In this document: in pieces, positions 7,061 to 15,533 of the stretch
Position numbering within the stretch: position 1 is the first letter of the stretch
Layout: each line of letters begins with the position of its first letter
Assembly: GCA_021372725.1 (NCBI GenBank)
Contig: JAJFTV010000033.1
Span: forward strand, 1 to 64,000
DNA length: 64,000 nucleotides
DNA from: Chloroflexota bacterium
GTDB taxonomy: Bacteria > Chloroflexota > Anaerolineae > Anaerolineales > Anaerolineaceae
Direction: 5' to 3'
Notes under the pieces: generated by a model
Told to the model about the DNA's origin: nothing
The model's input: only the letters and a program-made list of their open reading frames with translations
The model's database searches: none
Translations under genes and position numbers: made by a program

Positions 7061-10000
7061 TTAATGCCGCCGCCGTTTTTTCCTGGAGCGCTGATCATCC
7101 TGAACTTTTTCCTCAATGGAAACTTCACCGGAAACCACTTGCCCGGCCGGTTCAGACATACGTTCGCGATCAATTGCCACACCGGCCTCTTTACGCGGCT
7201 GATAGGTAAACAGCCTGGTAATTACACCCATGCGGATCTCCCCTAACAGTTCCTGGAACATTTCAGAGGCTTTCAGCTTGTACTGCACCAGCGGGTCGCG
7301 TTGGGCATAGGCTTCCATGCCGATCGAAATACGCAGCGCTTCAATCTGGGTCAGGTATTCCACCCACTGGTTGGAAATGACTCTCACCAGGATCTCGCGG
7401 TATGCCTCGTTCTGTAAACGCTTGCCCAGCAGCATACGCAAATCAGTCTGTTCCTGGGGATTAAGCACCTTTAGAGGCTGGTTACCCAACTCTTCGAACC
7501 GCTCCAGACCCCACTTTTCGATCAAATGGGCACGTGCGTCTTCCTCCAGTTGGTTGACACTAGTCTCGGTTGCCGACAATCGCTGCCATTCCATGACGCC
7601 TCGCAGCAGCTCCAGCACCTGCAATCCCCGTTCAAGATGCTGCAGGATGTTGGTCCTGGCTTCTTCTACAGACATTCCTTCCACCAACTGTGCCACCAGA
7701 TCGGTATAACTCAACCGCGTATAACGGTGCGACCGGCGTTCATGCGTCTTCCGGTCGAACCCTGACCGGACCCCCTGGGTGAGCAGCATCAGCACGGTGA
7801 CCAGGTTGCGTTCGTCCATCAAATTGTTTTCAATGCGCGGAAGGATCGAATCCACATCGGCAGTGATTTGTCCACTGTCTCCCAACAGGCGATTATGTTC
7901 CTCCTCAAACCGGTTTTCGATGGTATCCAGAATTTGGTTATAAGCTTCATCCCATGAAAGGCCTTGCATATCAGGGAATTGCAGCTCCAGTTCATCGCCA
8001 AACCGTCGTTCCAATGATCCGATTACCCGTTTGAGGGAAATACTGAGCAGATGGTTGGTGATTTGTTCCCGTAACGAAGCGATGAATTCTTCATCGCCTT
8101 CCTGCAGCATGCGGATCTCACTCCCGCCCAGCTTCAAGGGGATGCGTATGCTTTCGGTCAATTGACTGGCCAGTTCCGCCGGCGTTAATGGGGCGGCATC
8201 CTCATCGGTATCATTGATGCCTTGCAGAAAGGTATCCAATGTATCCAGGCGTTCTTCGGTCTGGATTTTCAGGCTCGTCTCGGTGTTATCCAGTAATGTC
8301 TGTGTGCCATGAATGAGATGCTCAAGCCGGGCCTGATGGGCACGGCTGGCTACATCCAGGATCACTGAACGCAGATTCTGTACGGTGACATCCTTACCCT
8401 TCATGTTGGCATTGATTTCGTCAATCAGGACACGGATCGGATAGGATGGATACACAATCCCCTCATAGTTCATGGACGGCTGGACCTGTTCAAGGAATGC
8501 CATCAACCGCCACGGGCCCTCTTGATCTGCCATGCCGGTTTTGATGCGCTCCTGTAATTCGGTGCGCAGAATATCCAGTATGTCCTCGCTGAGGTCATCT
8601 TTTTCAAATGCCATATCGCGTTCGCCATAGATGCGCTTTCGTTGATCATTCAAAACATCATCATATTCCAGCACATGCTTGCGGGCGTCAAAGTTGGCTC
8701 CCTCCACGCGCTCCTGTGATTGCTCGACGATCCTGCCCAGCAATCTGAGTTCCATGGGCTGCGTGTCGTCAGAGAAGACGCGCCCCCACAAATTTTCCAC
8801 CTGCTGCCCACCGAAAATACGCATCAGGTCATCTTCGAGCGACAGATAATAGCGCGACGATCCCGGATCTCCCTGGCGGGCGGCGCGGCCGCGCAACTGG
8901 TTATCGATACGCCGCGCCTCATAGCGCTCGGAGCCGATCACATGCAATCCGCCCAGCATTTTTACTTTTTCCATGTTGCTGACATATTCCAGGAAGGATT
9001 TAACGGAATCGGAACGAACAACGCTGAGCTGGTCTTGTGGGATGCTCTCCAGGATCTGGTAACGGTCTTCGGTGCTCATTTCGTAAGGGTCATGTCCCAG
9101 GTTGACCAGAATGCGATTGACATCGTTCAAAACCGCTTCAGGCAGCTCGCCGCCCAGTTTGATATCGACACCACGACCGGCCATGTTGGTGGCGATGGTG
9201 ACCGCACCAAACGCCCCGGCCCGTTCGATCATTTTGGATTCTTCGTCGTGTTTGCGTGCATTCAACACCATGTGCTGGATACCGCCTTTAAGGATTTCCA
9301 GCAAACGCTCGCGGGCGATTTCATTCAGCTTCAGGATCTTCATCAACCGGTCGACATTTTCTTTATCTTCCAGGTTCAACGAGAAATCAATCCCAAGATC
9401 ACGTACGGCAGTTCGGAGTTTGGCGGGGTTCAGGTCATCCAGCGGTTCGTTCAGCACTTCCAGAGCAGGGTTAGATTTGTCGACGAATACCTTGTTGTTT
9501 TTCTCCATCCAGATATCACGGATCAAAACAACCTGCGCCAGTATGCGGATGGATTTGGCTTGCAGCCGCCGGGAGAGAATTTCAGAATTTTCCACAGAAG
9601 TCGTGCCTACCAGCAGCGGCCTGCCCGCTGCATGAAAAGCCATAACCTCCTGCGCAATCGCCCGCAGCTTGGCTTCGTTTGTACGGTAGACCACGTCGGT
9701 ATAGTCTTTTCGCTTCCAGAAAACAGGCTCTTTTACCGGATCCGTCCTGTGAGCATAAAAATGATATTCGTAGCCTTCATTATCACGCGCTTTTTGCTCT
9801 TCCAGGTTCGACTCTGGTTTGGAGATCGCGTATTCCAGGTTGGTGGGTATCGGTTGAACCTCCAGCTTGTAGATTTTGAAAAATTCTTCCGATTCGGTCA
9901 AGGCTGTACCGGTCATCCCGGACAGTTTTTTGTACATGCGGTAATAGTTTTGCAGGGTGATGGTGGCATAAGTCATATTTTCCGGGTTCACCCTGACACC

Positions 10001-11125
10001 CTCTTTGGCCTCCACCGCCTGGTGCAAACCTTCTGACCAGCGCCGTCCCGGCATCATGCGGCCGGTGGACGGATCGATGATGATCACCTTTCCGGACTGG
10101 ATCAGATAATCTTTATTACGTTTAAACAGGTGTTTGGCTCGCAGTGATTGTTCAAGGTAGCCCAGGATGCGTGCCTGTTCAGGTGTGATATCTTCAGGAC
10201 GCTCTGGATCCCGTAAAGGCACTTCAAGCAGTTCTTCCACATGCGTCTCGCCTACTTCTGTCAACGATACACTGTGGTCGCGCTCGGAGACCTCGTAATC
10301 TTCCGGGCGCAGTTTGTCCACCACCTGAGCCATCCGCACATACCATTCGGTATCGTCTGAAGCCGGGCCTGAAATAATCAAAGGCGTGCGTGCTTCGTCA
10401 ATCAGGATATTGTCGACCTCATCGATGATCACGTAATGATGACCGCGCTGCACCTGGTCTTCCTTGCGGATGACCTGGTTGTCCCGCAGATAATCAAAGC
10501 CGAATTCGCTGTTGGTACCGTAGGTGATATCAGCGTCGTAGGCTGTTTTTCGATCAACGATCAGCAGTTTGTCGCGGTCTTCGTGGGGTGAAGGGCGATC
10601 CAGGTCAATCAAAAACGCTTTCTTGGCACCATCGGTGCGCGAAGCCATTTGCAGAACCCCCACGCTCATCCCCAGCCCGATGAAAATGGGCGCCATCCAG
10701 CGCGCGTCGCGGCGCGCCAGGTAGTCATTGACAGTCACCAGATGAACACCTTTGCCAGCCAGTGCATTGAGGTAGAGGGGCAGGGTGGCAGCCAGGGTTT
10801 TGCCCTCGCCGGTGCGCATTTCAGCAATCTTGCCGCTGTGAAGTACCGCTCCGCCGATCAACTGTACATCAAAATGGCGCTGCCCCAGGGTACGTTTGCT
10901 GATCTCCCGTACTGCGGCAAAAGCCTCGGGTAACAGGTCGTCCAGGGTTTCCCCATCGGCCAGCCGTTGGCGGAATTCGTCTGTTTTTGCTTTGAGCTGT
11001 TCTCCGTTTAGTTTTTCATACGCCTCTTCCAGCGCGTTGACGGGTTCAACGACTGTCTGTTTGAGGCGTTCGATTTCTTTTTTATGTGGGTCACCGCCTA
11101 TTGTGCGGAGGATATTTTTAAACAT
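7061..11125 (-). CDS. secA: Preprotein translocase ATPase SecA, unusually long with insertions
   Basis: SecA is the cytoplasmic motor that drives preproteins through SecYEG. At 1354 residues it is about 450-550 longer than most. Conserved blocks are intact: GEGKT (106-110), TVNDYLARRDA (131-141), IIDEVDNILIDEARTPLI (233-250), LSGMTGTA (401-408), TIATNMAGRGVDI (643-655), RGRAARQGDPGSS (745-757) and the C-terminal scaffold YAQRDPLVQYK (1273-1283). Extra blocks relative to a standard SecA are at about 161-190, 435-472, 527-616 and 660-718, with the largest within the helical scaffold, roughly 860-1245, predicted rich in charged helices. The cysteine zinc tail that binds SecB is missing; the chain ends in a basic KKRRRH run. 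An extended -10 (11178-11183) and AGGA ribosome site lie upstream. The frame is continuous, so the size is not an assembly artefact visible here. Confidence 0.96.
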   Translation of the reverse strand: MFKNILRTIGGDPHKKEIERLKQTVVEPVNALEEAYEKLNGEQLKAKTDEFRQRLADGETLDDLLPEAFAAVREISKRTLGQRHFDVQLIGGAVLHSGKIAEMRTGEGKTLAATLPLYLNALAGKGVHLVTVNDYLARRDARWMAPIFIGLGMSVGVLQMASRTDGAKKAFLIDLDRPSPHEDRDKLLIVDRKTAYDADITYGTNSEFGFDYLRDNQVIRKEDQVQRGHHYVIIDEVDNILIDEARTPLIISGPASDDTEWYVRMAQVVDKLRPEDYEVSERDHSVSLTEVGETHVEELLEVPLRDPERPEDITPEQARILGYLEQSLRAKHLFKRNKDYLIQSGKVIIIDPSTGRMMPGRRWSEGLHQAVEAKEGVRVNPENMTYATITLQNYYRMYKKLSGMTGTALTESEEFFKIYKLEVQPIPTNLEYAISKPESNLEEQKARDNEGYEYHFYAHRTDPVKEPVFWKRKDYTDVVYRTNEAKLRAIAQEVMAFHAAGRPLLVGTTSVENSEILSRRLQAKSIRILAQVVLIRDIWMEKNNKVFVDKSNPALEVLNEPLDDLNPAKLRTAVRDLGIDFSLNLEDKENVDRLMKILKLNEIARERLLEILKGGIQHMVLNARKHDEESKMIERAGAFGAVTIATNMAGRGVDIKLGGELPEAVLNDVNRILVNLGHDPYEMSTEDRYQILESIPQDQLSVVRSDSVKSFLEYVSNMEKVKMLGGLHVIGSERYEARRIDNQLRGRAARQGDPGSSRYYLSLEDDLMRIFGGQQVENLWGRVFSDDTQPMELRLLGRIVEQSQERVEGANFDARKHVLEYDDVLNDQRKRIYGERDMAFEKDDLSEDILDILRTELQERIKTGMADQEGPWRLMAFLEQVQPSMNYEGIVYPSYPIRVLIDEINANMKGKDVTVQNLRSVILDVASRAHQARLEHLIHGTQTLLDNTETSLKIQTEERLDTLDTFLQGINDTDEDAAPLTPAELASQLTESIRIPLKLGGSEIRMLQEGDEEFIASLREQITNHLLSISLKRVIGSLERRFGDELELQFPDMQGLSWDEAYNQILDTIENRFEEEHNRLLGDSGQITADVDSILPRIENNLMDERNLVTVLMLLTQGVRSGFDRKTHERRSHRYTRLSYTDLVAQLVEGMSVEEARTNILQHLERGLQVLELLRGVMEWQRLSATETSVNQLEEDARAHLIEKWGLERFEELGNQPLKVLNPQEQTDLRMLLGKRLQNEAYREILVRVISNQWVEYLTQIEALRISIGMEAYAQRDPLVQYKLKASEMFQELLGEIRMGVITRLFTYQPRKEAGVAIDRERMSEPAGQVVSGEVSIEEKVQDDQRSRKKRRRH

Positions 11126-11177
11126 GTGATTTCCTGTACTCTCCAGTTCACGGATTATTCTTCAATCAAGCAACAAA

Positions 11178-11183
11178 ATTATA
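11178..11183 (-). promoter_or_regulatory. Extended -10 promoter element for secA
   Basis: On the minus strand the sequence reads TGCTATAAT, a perfect -10 with an upstream TG, 53 bases before the secA start. No good -35 hexamer is visible at 16-18 bases, as is common for extended -10 promoters. Confidence 0.55.
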
Positions 11184-11270
11184 GCATACGGAACAGTATG
11201 GTTCGGTTGAACCTATCCCCTGCCCTTCCCTCCGTCTCCCTTCCGTGTTCGGAAGTGGGCGATAACAAAC

Positions 11271-11314
11271 TTTCTGGTTTTTTTGAGCCGAAAACGGCTC
11301 AAAAAAACCAGAAA
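11271..11314. terminator. Bidirectional rho-independent terminator, 20-bp perfect stem
   Basis: Left arm 11271-11290 and right arm 11295-11314 are exact reverse complements around an AAAA loop. The stem has an AGCCG/CGGCT core flanked by A and T runs, so it can end transcription either way. It lies downstream of lpdA and upstream of the secA promoter. A closely similar structure is at 33284-33328. Confidence 0.88.
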
Positions 11315-11356
11315 AGAACTTTTTCATTATTGGGTAAAAGGATTTTTCAAAAATCC

Positions 11357-12763
11357 TTATATATGGATGGCGTGTCCTTCCAGCGCGTGAGCGGCTTCCA
11401 TCAACGCTTCGCTTAAGGTTGGATGGGTATGTACATTGCGGGCCAGATCCGCAAAGGTCAGTCCGTTATCTGCCGCCAATGTCAGTTCCGGCAGCAGTTC
11501 CGATACCTCCGGCCCGATCATGTGAGCACCAATGATCTTTCCGGTTGCGGCTTCGGCAATAATTTTTACAAAGCCGACATTTTCGCCCATCCCCAATGCT
11601 TTACCGTTGGGCAGGAACGGGAAACGCCCGACCTTGACTTCGATGCCTTCCTGTGCAGCATCCTTTTCGGTCCAGCCAAACGAGGCCACCTGCGGATGGG
11701 AAAATACGGCGCTGGGGATCATTCGATAATCCAGTTTACGGGTTTGCAGGCCCGCCATGCTTTCGGCACAGATCATGGCCTGTGTCGAGGCCGCATGAGC
11801 CAGCAGCAGTTTGCCGGTCACGTCACCGATGGCATAAATACCGGGAACATTGGTGGCCATTTTATCGTCAATAGTGATAAAACCACGTTTATCTATTTCC
11901 ACGCCCAATTCTTCCAGGCCAAGCCGGGCACTGTTGGGGCGGAAACCAATCGCAACCAGAGCCTGCTCGGCTTGCAGGGTCTTTTCCTCGTTTCCGTCGG
12001 TAACCAGCACCTCAACGCCCGTGTCGATTTTTTTCACCGACAGTACGCGATGACCGGCCAGGGTTTTGATCTTACGGCGGCGATAATGTTTGACCAGTTC
12101 GGCGCTGATTTCTTCATCCTGCAGCGGCAGGATGGAAGGCAGCATTTCCACCAGCGTGACCTGGCTGCCATACGAATTCCAGACTGTGGCAAACTCGACC
12201 CCGATGGCTCCCGCCCCGATAATGATTACAGAAGCCGGCAGACGTTCCTGGAGAATGGCATTGTTAAAGTCGATCACCTTTTCGCCGTCAATTTCCCAAC
12301 CGGGCGGAACCATGGAGTGTGCTCCGGTGGCAATGACGATACGTCCAGCTTTTACCTGCTGGACATGCCCGTCACCATCCGTTACATCGATCAGATTCTT
12401 CGCAGCCAGCCGGGCGGATCCCATGAATACCTGTATATTGTTGTTTTTCATCAGGACAGCCACGCCTTTGGTCAACCGGTCAGAGACCTTGCGGCTGCGC
12501 TGTACTGCGGCGCTGTAATCAAGCACAAGATTATCGAATGAAAAGCCAAATTCCTTGCCGCGTTCGCGCAGCGTGTATGCCACTTCAGCATTTTTCAGAA
12601 GGGCCTTGGTAGGGATGCAGCCCACATTCAAACAAACTCCACCCAGCCATTGTTTGTCGATAATCGCTGTTTTAAAACCCAACTGGGCGGCGCGAATGGC
12701 GCAAACGTATCCGCCGGGGCCTGCACCGATAACAACCACATCAAAGTTATTTTCTTCTGTCAT
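11357..12763 (-). CDS. lpdA: Dihydrolipoyl dehydrogenase
   Basis: This flavoprotein reoxidises the lipoyl group of 2-oxoacid dehydrogenase complexes or the glycine cleavage system with NAD. The 468 residues show the FAD Rossmann motif VIGAGPGG (11-18), the redox disulfide GGVCLNVGCIPTK (C44, C49), the NAD motif IIGAGAIGVEFA, the second FAD motif GIYAIGDVTG, and the C-terminal active-site HTHPTLSE. The start at 12763 is preceded by AGGAAAGG. No E1, E2 or lipoyl protein gene is adjacent, so its complex cannot be assigned. A strong terminator follows the gene. Confidence 0.95.
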   Translation of the reverse strand: MTEENNFDVVVIGAGPGGYVCAIRAAQLGFKTAIIDKQWLGGVCLNVGCIPTKALLKNAEVAYTLRERGKEFGFSFDNLVLDYSAAVQRSRKVSDRLTKGVAVLMKNNNIQVFMGSARLAAKNLIDVTDGDGHVQQVKAGRIVIATGAHSMVPPGWEIDGEKVIDFNNAILQERLPASVIIIGAGAIGVEFATVWNSYGSQVTLVEMLPSILPLQDEEISAELVKHYRRRKIKTLAGHRVLSVKKIDTGVEVLVTDGNEEKTLQAEQALVAIGFRPNSARLGLEELGVEIDKRGFITIDDKMATNVPGIYAIGDVTGKLLLAHAASTQAMICAESMAGLQTRKLDYRMIPSAVFSHPQVASFGWTEKDAAQEGIEVKVGRFPFLPNGKALGMGENVGFVKIIAEAATGKIIGAHMIGPEVSELLPELTLAADNGLTFADLARNVHTHPTLSEALMEAAHALEGHAIHI

Positions 12764-12868
12764 GATTACCCTTTCCTGTAGCCTGGGCCGTGGATCCCAG
12801 GTTTGCATCTAATTTGTTATTCTTGTCTTTGACAGACAGTAATACATTCTCGGTTATTATATTCGTAA

Positions 12869-14269
12869 TTATACGCTCTCACTGCGATCAACCTTTACAG
12901 TCTGTAACTCAAAATCATCCATATGAATTGTCATTTCCTGGATACCGTTTTGGTTAGAAAAATTGAACTGGTACCCGATTTCAGTGTCGAAAAAGCTGTC
13001 AGCCGTTACGGGATGGATGGGGAATTCTGGTGGGAAGGAGATGGGTGACTTGAGTACCAAACCCCCATCCCGTGTCAACAATTCAAACTTAACCTCCATA
13101 TTATCCTTGTCTACATACAACCCAACATACTCCTCGAGCTTGCAAGCAGGGATGTCGAGCACCTTTTTTCTGGCCGGCAGGAAGTCGTCCCACCCGAATG
13201 CCAAAGCGGCAGCCCGGATGATCTCCTGGCACAACCCGTCACCATTATCCGAGTTGGTCATGACGGCCAGTCCTTGACCGGTATGCAGAAAGCCCATCAT
13301 CTCGCAGCGGAAACCTTCGTTGGAGCCGCCGTGTGAGAAACGCACTGCCTGTCCGCTACCGCTGATTCTTGGGCCAATGCCCCAATTTTTGAACTGTATT
13401 TGCAGCATCTGGCGGGTGTATTCCGTGGAGAGTATCTTGTTCGATTGCCCATGCCATGATTTTTGCAGCTCGATAATATACCGGCATAGATCCTCGGGCG
13501 TTGTCCACAAACCGGCGGCGGCCTGCTCGGGGTAGGTATGCCATTTCCCGGCAATGGCTTTGCCGGTTGGATCATGAGCTATAGCGGCTTCAGCCCGGCG
13601 CTGCAGGGGAAGCGGTTGCTCATAGGTGCTTCTGTTCATTCCTGCCGGCTGCAGGACGTATTGCTGCATCAGCCCGGCATAGGACAAACCGGTGGTCTCC
13701 ATCATCAACAACTGGGCGACGGTGGTTCCCCCGCCGGAATAACGCCAGATGCTGCCCGGCAGTACATCCACAACCACCGGCTCGCTGTTAGCGGGCGGCT
13801 GCCCGAGAAGAACCTGCTGGATGGTGGGTATATCCTCGCCCTGAGCATAGCCACGGAAACCGTGCACGGTCAGACCGGCATTGTGAGAAAGCAGCCTGCG
13901 CAGGGTCACTTTCTCCTGCCGGGTGAACTCATTTTCGGGAACATGCCACGATTTGAGCAAGCTGTTGACGTCGCAATCCAGATCCAGTTTGCCGGCCTGC
14001 ACCAGAGCCATGGCAGCCAGCGCCGAAACCGGTTTGCTGATGGAGGCAGCCTGAAAGAGCGTGTTATGGGCAACCGGCTGCCCGCTTTCCACGTCCGCCA
14101 GGCCGTAACACTTTGAATACGTAATCTCTCCATGATCAATGATTGCCAGGCTGACGCCCGGAACCTTGTAATGAGTCATTCGTTCTGACAATTTCATAGC
14201 CGGCTGATCCTGCCCTTCGATCCATATAGCCGGGAGCAGGTTGTTTTCGATGAATTCCATTTTGTCCAT
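12869..14269 (-). CDS. Serine hydrolase of the class C beta-lactamase family
   Basis: The fold is that of penicillin-binding proteins, AmpC and esterases such as EstB. In 466 residues I see the SxxK nucleophile motif SISK (Ser76, Lys79), WRYSGGGTTVAQ as the YxN-like motif (Tyr-Ser-Gly here, as in several esterase members), and FSHGGSNEGF near the expected HxG/KTG position. A C-terminal beta domain of about 100 residues follows, as in many uncharacterised members. No signal peptide is present, so it appears cytoplasmic and a role in antibiotic resistance is unlikely. AAAGGA precedes the ATG by about 8 bases. It is the last gene of a four-gene operon. The substrate is unknown; a peptidase or esterase role fits the neighbours. 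Confidence 0.85.
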   Translation of the reverse strand: MDKMEFIENNLLPAIWIEGQDQPAMKLSERMTHYKVPGVSLAIIDHGEITYSKCYGLADVESGQPVAHNTLFQAASISKPVSALAAMALVQAGKLDLDCDVNSLLKSWHVPENEFTRQEKVTLRRLLSHNAGLTVHGFRGYAQGEDIPTIQQVLLGQPPANSEPVVVDVLPGSIWRYSGGGTTVAQLLMMETTGLSYAGLMQQYVLQPAGMNRSTYEQPLPLQRRAEAAIAHDPTGKAIAGKWHTYPEQAAAGLWTTPEDLCRYIIELQKSWHGQSNKILSTEYTRQMLQIQFKNWGIGPRISGSGQAVRFSHGGSNEGFRCEMMGFLHTGQGLAVMTNSDNGDGLCQEIIRAAALAFGWDDFLPARKKVLDIPACKLEEYVGLYVDKDNMEVKFELLTRDGGLVLKSPISFPPEFPIHPVTADSFFDTEIGYQFNFSNQNGIQEMTIHMDDFELQTVKVDRSESV

Positions 14270-14274
14270 GTGAC

Positions 14275-14907
14275 TTATCCTTTGAAGAAAAATGCCGTAT
14301 CCGATACGCCGTTGCTGGTCCAGATTTTACGCCAGTCTTTTGTTTGCAGGATGAATTGCCCCCACAACCGGGAAGCGGGCCCGTCCTGTTCGGTGCGCGA
14401 ATTGGGTGAACAGGATCGGCATGGCAGGTACAGATTGGCATTATCGATGATCAGAAAGCCGCCCGGTTTGAGCTTTTCCAATGCCAGCAGAGCGCAGGCA
14501 TCGCGAAATATTCCATCGATCAGCACGAACTCCAGCGAATTGCCCGGCAGATCCTTAACAACCTGCACATACTCCGGCAAATCATCCATATTCATCGCAT
14601 GATCCTTGCCGGGGCACAACCGGTAATCCACATTTTGATATGATTTTTCCGCCAGCCAGGCATTGACTCGGGCATGCCACTCCGGGTTGTGCTCCACACT
14701 GGTGAGATGACGGACACGATTGGCGAACCACAATGTGCTGCGGCCCGAACCAAATTCCAGCCCCTGATCCCGCGGCAGGATGAGTGTATCCAGCATCTGG
14801 TTGGCAGTCTGTGTCAGCCAGGGCAGGTCGGGGTGGATACGGCGATATTGTTTTTCAACGATGCGGGAGATGAGATAACGGGGTGTCCAGTGACGGAATG
14901 TGCGCAT
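14275..14907 (-). CDS. Class I SAM-dependent methyltransferase-like protein
   Basis: The 210-residue protein has a glycine-rich loop GLEFGSGRSTLWFA (about 49-62), an acidic residue at the end of the next strand (TSVEHNPEW), and LKPGGFLIIDNANLY, the usual post-II/post-III motif of small-molecule methyltransferases. It resembles proteins that contain a Rossmann methyltransferase domain of the type found near sugar- or lipid-modifying enzymes. The start at 14907 is supported by AAGGAA upstream and by a 4-base gap after the preceding gene. It ends 5 bases before the serine hydrolase. The substrate is unknown. Confidence 0.7.
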   Translation of the reverse strand: MRTFRHWTPRYLISRIVEKQYRRIHPDLPWLTQTANQMLDTLILPRDQGLEFGSGRSTLWFANRVRHLTSVEHNPEWHARVNAWLAEKSYQNVDYRLCPGKDHAMNMDDLPEYVQVVKDLPGNSLEFVLIDGIFRDACALLALEKLKPGGFLIIDNANLYLPCRSCSPNSRTEQDGPASRLWGQFILQTKDWRKIWTSNGVSDTAFFFKG

Positions 14908-14911
14908 TGGG

Positions 14912-15532
14912 TTATTCCTTTCCATCCAGGTAGTCAAACCAGAACAGGCGTGCTGCAATCGCCCGCCACGGCCTCCAGGCGCCCGACATTTCTTCCAGGC
15001 AGGATGTATCAGGTAATTCCGTCAGGTTCAAACCCTTTTGAACAGCCTTGGCCAACGCCAGGTCACCGCGCGGCCAGACATCGGCGTGCAGCAAAACCAT
15101 CAACAGATAAATATCCGCCGTCCAGACCCCAATCCCTTTAACGGATGTCAGCATGTGTTGGACATCCGCAGGTTCCATCGTGTTCAGCGCATCCAGATCC
15201 AGTTTTTTGTCGAGTACTGCCGCAGCCAGGCATCTGCCATAAGTTGTTTTCTGGCGGCTGAAACCGATGGCTTTCAGGGTGGCGTCATCCAGCTCCAGAA
15301 AGCCTTGCGGCGTAAGTGGCACCACCTGCTCTTGCAGCTTCCGAAAAGCGGCCGCCGCCGAAGCCAGTGAGACCTGCTGCTCGAGGATGATATGGATCAG
15401 CGTCGGAAAACCTTCCGGCCGGTCCCAAAGGGGCGGAGAACCATATTGCTGCAAAATTCGCACAAAAACAGGTTCGCGGGCAGCGAGTTCTTGCAGACCG
15501 AGTCGATAACTTTCAGGTGTCAGTCTGCGCAT
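14912..15532 (-). CDS. DNA-3-methyladenine glycosylase, HhH-GPD (AlkA-like)
   Basis: This base-excision enzyme removes alkylated purines. The 206 residues cover the HhH-GPD core without the N-terminal domain of E. coli AlkA. The helix-hairpin-helix LTSVKGIGVWTADIYLLMVL spans 128-147, followed by DVWPRGDLAL, in which Asp157 is the catalytic aspartate. The conserved segment LIHIILEQQVSLASAAAAF is near 45-63. The ATG is one base after the stop of the peptidase gene, so it depends on translational coupling. Why a repair glycosylase sits in a peptidase operon is not clear. Confidence 0.9.
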   Translation of the reverse strand: MRRLTPESYRLGLQELAAREPVFVRILQQYGSPPLWDRPEGFPTLIHIILEQQVSLASAAAAFRKLQEQVVPLTPQGFLELDDATLKAIGFSRQKTTYGRCLAAAVLDKKLDLDALNTMEPADVQHMLTSVKGIGVWTADIYLLMVLLHADVWPRGDLALAKAVQKGLNLTELPDTSCLEEMSGAWRPWRAIAARLFWFDYLDGKE

Positions 15533-15533
15533 G

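Noticed and set aside
8720-10036. 438-codon open frame on the plus strand
   Set aside because: It lies fully antisense to conserved secA and reads as a shadow of that coding sequence.
11423-12541. 372-codon open frame on the plus strand
   Set aside because: It is antisense to lpdA, whose protein is fully conserved; there is no ribosome site or domain.
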